Shown one piece after another: positions 9,719-19,122 of a DNA stretch of 64,000 nucleotides; position 1 is the first letter of the stretch, and every line of letters starts with the position of its first letter. The position numbers and the translations under genes are program-made. Source of the stretch: Atriophallophorus winterbourni (Eukaryota > Platyhelminthes > Trematoda > Plagiorchiida > Microphallidae); NCBI GenBank assembly GCA_013407085.1, contig JACCGJ010019016.1, positions 1 through 64,000 of the forward strand, read 5' to 3'. The notes below the pieces were generated by a model. That model did not search any database. It saw only the letters and a list, made by a program, of their open reading frames with translations, and was not told the DNA's origin.

Positions 9719-9959
9719 TGCACGGATGTGCAATCGTACAGTACTTATGTGCTGTGCGGCTAACACCGTGCAAAATTGATTGGCCATCGGTGGTGAGCTG
9801 CATGCTGAACCAGGCAGGAGTCTCACTACCATTTCTATTTTCTTTCCCATATCTGCCTAGGCCTGGGCAACCTGACAGTATCTTAGCCCGCGTGCAATCT
9901 CTGACTGTACGGCACTTTGCCGGGATCAGGCTTGTGCTTTCATACATCATACATACATA
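9719..9959 (+). mobile_element. Short retroposon (SINE-like), complete copy with TSD
   Basis: 241 bp, from TGCACGGATGTGCAATCGTA to a (CATA)n tail, flanked by a perfect 9-bp direct repeat. This copy defines the element: a 5' block with GCACGGATGTGCAATCGT; a middle block with TCTCACTACCATTTCTATTT; a core with GCCTGGGCAACCTGACAGTA; and a 3' block with CAGGCTTGTGCTTTCATAC before the tail. TSD plus a simple tail shows mobilisation by target-primed reverse transcription in trans. No clear tRNA-type A/B boxes were identified, so its RNA origin is open. Confidence 0.85.
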
Positions 9960-9968
9960 CCAACTTTC

Positions 9969-11086
9969 CCTGTCGGTTCTCAAACTAGCAACCGGTTTAA
10001 GTTTAATAAGCCTTCGTGACATATTATGTATGCTATCAGCAGATAGCAACCGACGTTATTCCATTAGTTGGAGAGAATTCTCAGAAACCCAGTGTTGAGC
10101 TACACGAGAAGTCATCCCACAACTACCCGACGCGGCTGTTTCCAAGGAGGTTTAAATCCCACTCCATTGTTCCTCGATACTATTTTGGGGAACTGTAGAA
10201 AGATGCCAACTCAAATTGGCCTGAAACCCTCGGAGAACCTGGAGATCATTAAGCCTGGCAACATTCAACTGCCTTGCAACATTTTCATGTTTCCCACCAA
10301 AACGCATCGAGAGCTTAGCACAGACTAACGCATGATCGGACTCTAGACAGATGCTCAGTATGAACGGTAATCTTGCACACTCCCTCGCCACGAGTAGCTG
10401 ATAGCAATATGGTAAATTTGCGTGAACAAGGCCGCCGATGGAGATCTCCAGTTGGAGCAGTGACGCTTCAAATGACGGAAGTTAGTGCTGGCAATGTAGT
10501 GTCCGTGCTCTGAGCACAAGCTAAGCAATACTTCGCCGTTGTCATTACGATGGCAATCGAGACCAAACCTTCCACCCACGAAATGCTCGTTTAAAGATAG
10601 ACGGCCTACACATGCATTCATATATCCAGCTAGGACAACGATGTCACTCCTCGATGCAAGTCTAATGAGTTGTTGTAATCTTCCATAAAACTCATCCTTG
10701 TCAAGTTCAGAGCTACAATTAGTCGGTGCATAGGCAGCAACCACAAACAGGTTGCGGGATTGATTGCGAAATCGGCCTTTTTGCACAAACCCTGTAGTCT
10801 TACTGCACAAAGACGATTGTCGACTGGGATCCAGTCTAACAGTGCGACCTCAGCTCGCTCACTCAAGACGATTCCGACATCAGCTTGACCAGATATTATG
10901 GCATCGTCATCAGTGGACAGGCGTAGGTAATGTGACTTGCGTAAGTTCGAAGGGTTAGACAATCGGGTAATTGAGCTAGAGGTATGCATGCGTGTTTCCG
11001 ACAAACAGCACACATCGACATCGAGGCTATCATGTGTGCGAGCCAAGGCTGCCTGCTGTCCGGTGCTAGCTAAAGTCCGTACATAA
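9969..11086 (-). pseudogene. RTE copy D: APE endonuclease domain
   Basis: - strand frames 10630-11046 and 10355-10810, plus a remnant down to about 10152, make an APE-type endonuclease. Motifs: TGQQAALART, VDVCCLSETRM (catalytic Glu), AIISGQADVGIVLS, VVAAYAPTNCSS, IVVLAGYMNACVGRL (Asp of GDMN replaced by Tyr), ALFTQIYHIAISY and ESDHALVCAKL (Asp-His). At least one frameshift (near 10780) and the altered GDMNA box make it inactive. A further frameshift follows the IAISY block. Confidence 0.75.
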
Positions 11087-11165
11087 TGTCGTATATCGCT
11101 GTCTGTTTGTCTTGTACTGTTTTTATACTATAAACTCGTGACCATATATAAACGCATCTTTCTTC

Positions 11166-11272
11166 TTCTTTCTTTTAACCCTATTTATTTATCTGTAATT
11201 CATATCCCGATGTAAATGGCCTGATGCGACTCGGCGAAAACAAGACCTTGTTTGCTTCCTTGCCTTCTCATG
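11166..11272 (+). repeat. 107-bp direct duplication, copy 1
   Basis: The 107 nt from TTCTTTCTTTTAACCC to CTTCTCATG are repeated at 11419-11525, apparently without change. Copy 2 runs straight into the integrase coding region; copy 1 follows the broken LTR. The arrangement points to template switching during reverse transcription or a later rearrangement. Confidence 0.8.
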
Positions 11273-11418
11273 TGTAGCTTTTATCAGGGGAACGTGCGGA
11301 GGCTTGAAAAATTTAACTTTGACTTCAGCACAAACACGACATGAGCAACCCCAGCCCGCCGTGTCCTAACCGAGACAAGTATGTGTTAATTATCGTTGAC
11401 CTTAAAATTAGTCTTTGT

Positions 11419-11525
11419 TTCTTTCTTTTAACCCTATTTATTTATCTGTAATTCATATCCCGATGTAAATGGCCTGATGCGACTCGGCGAAAACAAGACC
11501 TTGTTTGCTTCCTTGCCTTCTCATG
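11419..11525 (+). repeat. 107-bp direct duplication, copy 2
   Basis: Second copy of the segment at 11166-11272. It joins the pol-derived integrase sequence at its right edge, so this copy is probably in its original place. Confidence 0.8.
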
Positions 11526-12399
11526 ACCTCTGGGATTTTTACACGACCAAAAGCTGCACAACCGTTCGAGCGCCTGAGTATCGATTTCAAGGGACCTCTG
11601 CCGTCTGCTAATCGTAATCGGTTTTTACTTACGATCGTCGATGAATTTTCACGGTTTCCCTTTGCATACGCGTGCTCGGATACAACATCAACAACCGTTA
11701 TTCGATGTCTCACTGATTTGTTCTCCATGTTCGGAATGCCATGCTATGTTCATTCTAACCGAGGATCTTCATTCATGTCGAACGAACTTTGTGATTTTCT
11801 TCACTCTAAAGGTGTAGCGACCAGCCATTCTACCTCGTACAATCCACAGTCGAATGGCCATGTTGAACGCTTAAATGCTACTTTGTGGAAAAGTATACTT
11901 TTATCACTTAAGTCCAACGATCTTGAAGTGAAACATTGGGAAGCCGTACCACCAAACGCCCTTCATTCAATCAGATCTTTGTTATGTACCAGTACGAATG
12001 TTACGCCACATGAAAGGATGTTTCGACAACCGAAGAGCAGTGACTGGCACATCCCTTCCCCGCTGGCTACTAGAAACAAGCCGAGTGCTGATGCGCAATA
12101 ATCTACGACGTAATAAATACGAGCCATTAGCAGAAGAGGTGGAACTGATTGAATGCAATCCAACTTACGCCAGAGTACGACTACTTAATGGTCAAGAACA
12201 GTCGGTGTCGCTTCGTCAACTCGCGCCCATTGGAGAGCAACATAATTCAATTGTTCCCGATGTCGATATTCTGTTAGAAGCGCCAAACAACGAGCCTTCT
12301 GAAACTCCTTGCAATCAAGAACCTAACGAGAGTCTCACTGAACTTATTCGTCAACAACAACGCGTCCGACCGTATGAGCTGAAAAGCGGTGCAATTTAA
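11526..12399 (+). pseudogene. Ty3/gypsy-type integrase and pol C-terminus, broken
   Basis: Frame 11505-12101 covers the integrase core: SIDFKGPLPSANRN (first Asp), VHSNRGSSFMS (the second catalytic Asp position holds Asn), and NPQSNGHVERLNATL (Glu). A frameshift near 12000-12100 moves the coding sequence to frame 11998-12399, which holds the pol C-terminal tail (a basic stretch, then an Arg/Leu region like VRLLNGQEQSVSL) and ends shortly before the 3' LTR. The N-terminal HHCC finger, RT, RNase H and protease are deleted. The Asp-to-Asn change alone would abolish strand transfer. Confidence 0.8.
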
Positions 12400-12445
12400 C
12401 AAGCCAAAACTACTGACAGTTATGATATTTTCGAGGCGGGGAGAA

Positions 12446-12624
12446 TGTCGTATATCGCTGTCTGTTTGTCTTGTACTGTCTTTTTATACTATAAACTCGT
12501 GACCATATATAAACGCATCCCTCTCCCTTTTCAGCCGTATATTGTATCAACAAGTTGTTTAAAGCCCAAATCTCGGATCTTCTTACTCTCTACTTGTTGG
12601 GTTCTCTATAATCAATTCACCACA
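12446..12624 (+). repeat. 3' LTR, 179 bp
   Basis: Begins TGTCGTATATCG and ends CACCACA. It is the same length as, and nearly identical to, the LTR at 55232-55410. It carries TATATAAA and the 15-mer AACAAGTTGTTTAAA at 12549-12563. CATAA follows it. Confidence 0.9.
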
Positions 12625-12830
12625 CATAATACGCCGCTAATTTGAATGGTACACGCGGGCGGAAGAACGCTCTGGAGGCATTCGAAGCAGGCAAAATATT
12701 CGAAGTGGCTGAATTTGAAAACCTCAATGAGCAAGCTGCACTTCTGTCAGGGCTACCCGAAGTACCACAAAACGGAAAACAGTTATTTAAAAAGTTTGCA
12801 TGCAGCGTGAGATCATTCAAGGCATGAACG
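12625..12830 (-). pseudogene. RTE copy D: ORF N-terminus
   Basis: On the - strand the frame 12617-12820 ends in RPRVPFKLAAYYV and, across the LTR insertion, continues as RTLASTGQQAALART at 11086. Copy B has RPRVSFRLASFNVRTLLQPG at the same place. This is the true start of the D coding region, separated from the rest only by the 1.5-kb LTR element. Confidence 0.65.
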
Positions 12831-12879
12831 TAAGCAAAGAGCGTGGGAGCACGGGATCTGTCGTTTTTACCTTTATTTT

Positions 12880-13142
12880 CATAATTGCTTGTAGGCGTGA
12901 TACTACCCGGTTGCCTAGGCCGAAGTAGGTGGTTGGCTTAGAGGGCCCCATCCGGAGCCTTTGGATAAAAAGCCTGAACAACAAGGCAGTGGGTTGAGAC
13001 TGAGTTTGTCTGACCTCTATCCATCGACCTTCCGGATATGAGTAGCATTGTTGGCACCAAAAGACCACCCAGTATAGCTCAATTGGTCATGAAGCTACAT
13101 ACACCATCGCACCACGTTAAGGTGCAGTCTCAGCGCGAAGGC
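12880..13142 (-). repeat. RTE copy D 5' UTR
   Basis: Homologous to copy B at 37262-37689 and copy C at 22741-22998. Shared features are a CGCACCACGTTAAGGT-type block near the 5' end and the stem-loop with arms TAGGC (12892-12896) and GCCTA (12913-12917) around a GTAGTATC-type loop (- strand sense). The common end near 13142 marks the 5' terminus. Confidence 0.6.
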
Positions 13143-13392
13143 CAGCCTCAGCAGTTCAACTAGCTGCGAACTCTGGTGGTTGCTGGGAGACGGATATACG
13201 GTGGGATAGAGACGGAAATCATGTCCAAAATTGCTAAGGCCAGACTGGTGTGATTTTACTGTATGGATGTGAAGAAATAAGGCGTCTGCAAACTTTTTAC
13301 TGTCGCTGTTCCTGCAATATCACTGGATTTAATTAGCACCATCGGATAAGTAACGGAACTATTTACAATCGAATCTTTGTTAGCGACGTAGA

Positions 13393-13397
13393 TATTG
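13393..13397. repeat. Target-site duplication TATTG (left)
   Basis: TATTG directly precedes the left LTR and follows the right LTR at 16604-16608. A 5-bp duplication is typical of Ty3/gypsy integrases. Confidence 0.8.
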
Positions 13398-13593
13398 TGT
13401 TATAATCCCGGGTTCTAGGGATCTCAAACAGATAATTGAGCAGAGAGGTTCTGGATGAAAGTTCTATTGATACAAGGTGGGACAAAGAGCACCACAGTCC
13501 AATTGAAGGGTAGGCTAAAATAGGGAGAAGAATTGTTAGTGTAAAGTAAACACAATGATAAGTATAGTTCGTTTGGAGGTGACCCTCCTAACA
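13398..13593 (-). repeat. Gypsy LTR (3' LTR of the - strand element)
   Basis: 196 bp, nearly identical to 16398-16603 except for a 10-bp deletion (the other LTR has TTAAACTGTA after TTCTAGTGA) and a few substitutions. The low divergence suggests a fairly recent insertion. Confidence 0.9.
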
Positions 13594-13610
13594 CCTCCCC
13601 CAGGAAGCCT

Positions 13611-16280
13611 TCAACGATAGGACTGTTTACGTGGGTTCAGCTGCAAAGGTTTGACTTTCTTTCGAACACGGTCGGTCCATCTTCTTGGTGTACAGTTAGT
13701 TTGAACATCTCGTTTTTCTGGCGAGGATATGGTCAACCTCTCAGGTAGTTCAAATGTGTCTAGCAAGATGTCCAGTGGAATACCAGGATCGTGGTTTACA
13801 ATCTCGGGCAAAGAAGATGGGCGCAGCTGATTTGCATGACGGATCCAGATGGAAGATTGTACATCAACTTCATAGATCACGTGTCGCACGCGGCGAACAA
13901 TTTGTCCTTGTGTCCATGTTTCACCACCACTTCGATAGTCTTTTGCCAGTACGGATGCACCTGGCTTATAGAACCGACTGACGGCTCCATGGTGATGGTT
14001 GAACTGGTTTTCCATGCGTCGGTTTCTAGACATCTCATTAGAAAACGATGGACGGATGATGTCCAATGTTAATCGAATCTTTCGATTCATGAGTGTCTCT
14101 GCCGGGGATACACTGTTAGGTACATTGGGATTCGGCGTGGCTCGGTAACTGAGCAAGAACCTTTCAATGATGTCTGACGGGGTTCCTTCCCCTCTGAGTT
14201 TCAAGAGTGCTCTCTTGAATGTATCCACAAATCTTTCTACTTGTCCGTTGGATTGTGGGTGAAACGGAGGCTTGCGTTTATGCTCAATACTGTTTTGTTG
14301 ACAGAATGATGCAAACTCCGCTGAAGTGAAAGCTGTTCCGTTGTCGGAAACAAGAGTATTTGGGACACCAAATCGGCTGAATACCTGCTGCAGTTTAGTA
14401 ATCGTTGCACTTGAAGTGACTCGAACCATGTGAAACACTTCGGGCCATTTGCTGAATGCGTCGACTAGGATCAAATAATTTTGATTGTTAATCGGACCAG
14501 CAAAATCAATATGAACCCTGGACCATGGTGATTCTGGTGTGGGCCATGAAAATAACTCGGTTTTTCTAGGGGTCTTCGCCGCCAATTGACAGTTAGAACA
14601 TGTTTTTACGAGACCCTCTAGCTGTTTATCCATATTAGGCCAATATACATAACTTCGTGCCAACGCTTTCATATGGCTAATGCCAGGTTGACCAAAGTGA
14701 AACTGTTTGAGAACATCCTTTTGTAGTGTTGATGGCACAACCACACGTTCTGCGAACAACAGGCATCCTGCGTTTTCTTATAGAGACCCACGGCGCCGAA
14801 AGAACGGTTGAAGATTTTCGTCACATGTACGGGGCCATTGGGTGCGGTTGAAATGTAGGACCTTCTGAAGGACGGTATCGTGAGCAGTAGCCTCACGTAT
14901 CACATCAGAGGTTATTGGTAACGCACGAATAATATTAGTAAAAACATTACTGATGTCAGGTTCAACGGTTATTGAAGCGATGACGGTATCCTCAGGTTGC
15001 TGGCGCTGCGAATCCATTAATCTGGATAATGCATCTGCTTGACCAATAGCATCAGTAGATTGATTACGTAAATCTGATGTTGTGTGCGATTGGATAGCCT
15101 CACAGATGGAACTTAAAGGTACATCCATGAGTTGAAGTTTAGTAATCCAGTCCAGTCCGAGTAAATTCAGGTTTGCACATTCCGTTAAATAGCATTTACC
15201 AGAAAACTGTTGATTGTTAAAAGTGACTTCACAAATCAATTCACCGGTTAGATTTAACGTATTGCCTGATGCACTCTGGGCCACGTGACTGGTGGGTAGA
15301 ATATGAGGTTTTCCAATTAATTTTCATGTGTTACGTGAGATCAACGTAATATCCGAGGCTGTGTCCAGCTGGAGGCGGATCGGAACGGTATTAATTGAAA
15401 CAATTACGTATTTACGTCGAGATTGAAATTCTCCGTTGAACGTTGCGAATACGGAATTAGATAGCAGTTTTTTATGAGGGTACTGCTTGTGACGAACGGC
15501 TTTTGGGGTGCTCTTTGATGGATTGTGATTGCCTTTTAACATGGAGTGACAAAACCCTTCCTTGTGTCCGCGTCTGTGGCACTGATGACATTGATGCTTT
15601 TTAAATGGACAAAAACGTGCAAAGTGCCAATCTCCGCATGACCAACATGCCGTAGGGGGCTTTTTGACAGATGTTACTGTCTCTTTTGCTAAGGCATGTA
15701 CGGTGACAGATGAAGTCGGCAGCGATGTCCGCTGGATGAGAGCTGTGTCGTGTTTGAGGTTAATCAGTCTTTGGCATTCAGTGGTGAGTGAACGCACAGT
15801 TACTTCTTTCTCGTGTTCGAGTTTAGAAAGTAATCTAGTACGTATGTCGGCTTCTTGTGGTGACTGGAGACCAGCGATGAAAATAAGACATTTAAATTGA
15901 TCTTCCGTAAGGGTCTGTAGCTGGAATTTTTCGCACTCACGATTAACGATGCCGGCAAACGTAACGTAATCATCACCATCTCGTTTCGATAGCTTCAAAC
16001 AATTGTAACGGGTGCTAAATAAGGAGGATTGATCTCCGAAAATTTCCCGTAATTGTTCTACAGTTTCAGAAAAACAAAGATCTTTCGGTTGCTTGGGCAG
16101 AATGAAATTTGTGAAACGATCGTGCTCGATAGTTTCAAGTTTGCGAACAAGAAGGCGGGATTTCCACGCATCATCTTGACAGGAAAATTCATTCAGAAAT
16201 GTATCTTTCCATCGGTTGCACTGAAAACTTGAAAACGAAGTTTTCTGACGTCTTCCAAGACGGCCTGGGTTGTTGTACAA
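13611..16280 (-). pseudogene. Gypsy gag-protease-integrase polyprotein with two stops
   Basis: A single - strand reading frame carries everything from gag to integrase, broken by TGA at 15324-15326 (inside protease) and TAA at 14778-14780 (before the integrase). Gag: capsid-like region, then two Cys/His knuckles (CWSCGDWHFARFC and CHQCHRRGHKEGFC). Protease: LQLDTASDITLI, later NLLGLDWI. Integrase: HFGQPGISHMK and CSNCQLAAK (HHCC), IDFAGP, VSDNGTAF and PQSNGQVERF (DDE complete), plus a C-terminal tail. The first 20 or so residues before the WKDTFLNEF block come from antisense RT sequence and are not true gag. RT and RNase H are absent, so it could move only with help from another element. Confidence 0.85.
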
Positions 16281-16390
16281 AACTGAAAGCTAGCCTCAAG
16301 CTTCGACCTGGTGTCACACCAGTATTCCGACCGAAACGTCCAGTCCCTTATGCTGGTCTTGCAGATGTCGAACAAGAATTCTCATTCCCG
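16199..16390 (+). pseudogene. Inverted fragment of gypsy RT N-terminus
   Basis: On the + strand, opposite to the element, the frame reads ENLKTKFSDVFQDGLGCCTK and then TPVFRPKRPVPYAGL, the diagnostic region between protease and RT in Ty3/gypsy pol. This is the piece that would follow the protease in an intact element, where the - strand copy is deleted. It sits between the primer-binding site and gag. Confidence 0.85.
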
Positions 16391-16397
16391 TCACCAA

Positions 16398-16603
16398 TGT
16401 TATAATCCCGAGTTCTAGTGATTAAACTGTATCTCAAACAGACAATTGAGCAGAGAGGTTCTGGATGAAAGTTCTATTGATACAAGGTGGGACAAAGAGC
16501 ACCACAGTTCAATTGAAGGGTAGGCTAAAATAGGGAGAAGAATTGTTAGTGTAAAGTAAACACAATGATAAGTATAGTTCGTTTGGAGGTGACCCTCCTA
16601 ACA
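16398..16603 (-). repeat. Gypsy LTR (5' LTR of the - strand element)
   Basis: 206 bp, TG...CA on both strands. The internal side (16375-16397) gives the primer-binding site on the - strand. TATTG follows at 16604-16608. Confidence 0.9.
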
Positions 16604-17177
16604 TATTGAAACACAAGTTAAAGGCGTAAACTTCGCTTGTTAGGTCACGTATTTCGAATGGGAAATCTTTTTTCTAATGCGGTATTGTGGTCCAAAATGA
16701 TCAGAATTCACAGTAGCTTCTTACCACTTAATGATAAGTCTCAAAATAGTCTTCAGCAGGGGTCGTGTTGTAGACATCTTGTTTGTCCGTGTCTAATCTT
16801 CTATAGATTCAGTAGCTTTTTAGATCTCACCCTTCCTACTCCGTTAGAATTTTTTTATGTTATTGTTGTATGGCAGTTAAGTATTCGTTCCTTGCTGCTG
16901 ATTTAAGGCTCTCCATGATGATGATGCTGAACAATATCCAGAAAACGGTAGTGGTGTGAGAGTGCGTGGGTTAGGTTTCATCGCTTGACTTGAATCCACT
17001 GTGTGGATCGGTCACTCAAAGTGCCATTCTGATTGATAGTTGCATTCAAGCATAACTTACCTTCGATTTTATATTTAATGTTCTTCAGCATTCCTTTTTT
17101 CACGAATAATTCAAACCACCGAAAACAGTTTCATATTATGGTCTGATATTTTGAATGCTTGTTTCAGAAAATCCGCA

Positions 17178-17401
17178 ATGCAGTTGACAAACGACAAGCT
17201 TATTATTACCGAACGGATGGCTTATTTGCACGGGCTATTAAAGTTACACGATGGGTCGCCCAGGTTGCTTTCTTGCACAATGTTTCCTTCACCATTTCCG
17301 AAGGCAGTTTTGGATTTTGCCGAATCGCTTCAGCCTGAGTTGAATTTATTGTTCCACAAAGTAGCATTAGATCACGAGTTTTTGGATCGGATTTTCAAAC
17401 A
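17178..17401 (+). CDS. GSS: GSS exon 1 (first coding exon seen)
   Basis: Encodes the N-terminal helix region and the conserved block around LSCTMFPSPFPKAV, ending FLDRIFK plus two bases of a His codon. The exon sequence opens at 17168 directly after TTTCAG, 10 nt before the ATG. The donor after 17401 is GTAGTC, which is weak, but the next acceptor restores the reading frame and the homology. Confidence 0.85.
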
Positions 17402-19075
17402 GTAGTCTATAAGCCTACTCTAATTTTATAGCATTGCAGATCACGATGATTATGTAAAGCATTTATGGGATATCTACTCGCGTGTTCGTGGCACGGAACA
17501 TAACAAAGTAGGTACTTTTGTTCGGCATTCGAACAGTTTTATGATTCTCCTAGATCTTATTATCGATGGATTATCTAGATTATCATTCCTCACATCTGAC
17601 CGGTTCCGTCAATCATTAGCTATGCCTTACTTTGCCTGGCTCCATAGTATTTGTATTGATGCTGAATTCTAAATCAGTACTGCTCGCATAAACAAACTCC
17701 GAGTTTCTTATTCAACAGAACATCGATCGCGTAATATATAAATATAAAGTATTCGTCAACCGCCTTCTTTATATTATCGTTTGTGCAGCCGATACCATTA
17801 TACATACATACGTATGACGCTGCTATCTGTATTTTTATTGCCACTTTAATGTTATGTGTTGTGAATGTTCTGAAGACGATTTCCTTTTCTATGCCGCATC
17901 CAGATTAATGCAGAGTCTGAACTTTTAGCCCAACTGCAATTGCTACTGCCATCTCCCAACCTGAGGTCCCCGCAATCTGACTTCGCGTTGGTTATTTTAA
18001 CTAAAGAATACGTTTCATAATCATCTTCAGTGCCTGTTTTGCCGTAAGAATCTTTATGGGGTGTTTGCATAGTATTATGCTTTTACTAAATTGTGTTATA
18101 AGGAAACTTTGTGTTGGCGAATAGAAGTGAAAGCTATGAGTAAGCTGCATCGCAGCTCGTTCACCTGCGGTGTAAGCGCAACAAACTCATTTGAATGCGA
18201 CCCGTAACTGTAGGTACGCGGATATTAAAGCCTCTTTTATTCGAAAAAGTAACTCAATGGTGATTATTGGTAGTTATCAATTTATACATGATATCGCTGT
18301 AGTGCTTCCATTACGCTCACAATAACTGTTTGGTCGAAATAATCAGCAATCGTTCTTTTAGTGGCCCAGTAAACAAATGGAGACTAATTTTTAGGTAACC
18401 TCTCCGGGTGCCTTTGACGCAACAGCTTTGATATGGACTGATTTAAACCGAAAAGTGATATCTCTTTGCTGATAATGACCAATTTGCCAATGAATTCAAT
18501 GATCATGTTAGTTATACTGTAACAAGATTTTGACCTGCTTTCCGAGCTTCGTGCATACTTTTTTGTAGAATCTGACACTGTGGCACTTGGCCTGGATCAG
18601 GCTTGTGCTTTCATACTATGAATATATACCGTGGATTGTAACTCTTCTGAATAATTTTGACCACAGCTTCTTCGGTGGACCTTACATTCTGGTCAACAAT
18701 GTAAAGTTTTTTGTACATACTTTCCTTTTACGTAATGTCTAGTTTCACTTTAAATTAGGGATTAAAATCTTGTTCAGTCGCGACCTTCCTATAAGCATCT
18801 CACTTTGAGTGAACTTGAGCGCTTACGAATGGGGGTGTTAAGAAAAGCTCACCATGTGGCATAACACTGAATTCTGCAAGAAGCCTATTTTACTGATCTC
18901 GCACTGTTCAGTTACCTCACTTGATTATTGTCCGTACGTGTCAGAGACGTTGGTGCCTCCACCTAGTTTTCATGTGCGTCATCCTTATGGATACAAATCT
19001 TATGATTTCCTTTCATGTTCCCTGTTTATATATATATATATATAGAGATATAGAGATATAGATAGATATATAGAT

Positions 19076-19122
<47 letters not shown>

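Larger units (their letters stand above)
11087..12624 (+). mobile_element. Internally deleted LTR retrotransposon (1.5 kb)
   Basis: The left end is the first 72 nt of an LTR (11087-11158, starting TGTCGTATATCGCTG); the right end is a full 179-bp LTR (12446-12624, TG...CA). CATAA flanks both ends (11082-11086 and 12625-12629), so this is one integrase-mediated insertion later reduced by deletion. Only the integrase end of pol remains. A purine-rich tract (GAGGCGGGGAGAA) precedes the 3' LTR. It is the same family as the LTR-gag fragment at 55232. Confidence 0.85.
8731..13142 (-). mobile_element. RTE-like LINE copy D, interrupted by two insertions
   Basis: One - strand RTE-type element read in three blocks: 5' UTR and ORF start (about 13142 down to 12625), endonuclease domain (11086 down to about 9969), and linker plus RT (9709 down to 8731). 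The gaps are explained by an LTR element at 11087-12624 (CATAA duplication) and a short retroposon at 9719-9959 (CCAACTTTC duplication). Across the LTR junction the protein homology continues without a break when compared with copy B. The C-terminal third of the RT after the VRQGCP motif is missing. Confidence 0.75.
13398..16603 (-). mobile_element. Ty3/gypsy LTR retrotransposon lacking RT and RNase H
   Basis: 3206 bp with TSD TATTG and LTRs of 196 bp (13398-13593) and 206 bp (16398-16603), both TGTTA...TAACA. On the coding (-) strand the LTR is followed by TTGGTGACGGGAATG, a normal tRNA-type primer site starting TGG after one or two bases. Inside are gag, the protease start, then a jump from just after the protease to the end of the RNase H/linker (GQADALSRL) and the integrase. 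A piece of RT N-terminus is present, but inverted, next to the primer site (16205-16375). Confidence 0.9.
13170..16935 (+). mobile_element. RTE-like LINE copy E, 3' fragment split by a gypsy element
   Basis: Left part, 13170-13397: motifs ILLYGCEEIRRLQTFYCRCS and, at the junction, VSDVDI. Right part, from 16609: homologous to RLRWLGHLLRM, here RRKLRLLGHVFRMGN, followed by a 3' UTR that resembles copy C's (GTTGTATGGCAGTTAAGTA) and an ATGATGATG tail near 16917-16928. The two halves meet when the gypsy element and one TATTG are removed. Internal deletions and stops make it dead. Confidence 0.65.

Noticed and set aside
12642..12827. + strand ORF resembling a small acidic protein
   Set aside because: The opposite strand encodes the RTE D N-terminus, confirmed by continuity across the LTR insertion; the + frame is its shadow.
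16331..16350. CGAAACGTC word resembling a hammerhead core
   Set aside because: No CTGATGA and no pairing helices nearby; it is the codons for RPKRPVP of gypsy RT.
16199..16405. Short + strand ORF as a gene 5' of GSS
   Set aside because: The protein is the protease-RT junction of a gypsy element and lies inside LTR boundaries with a TSD.
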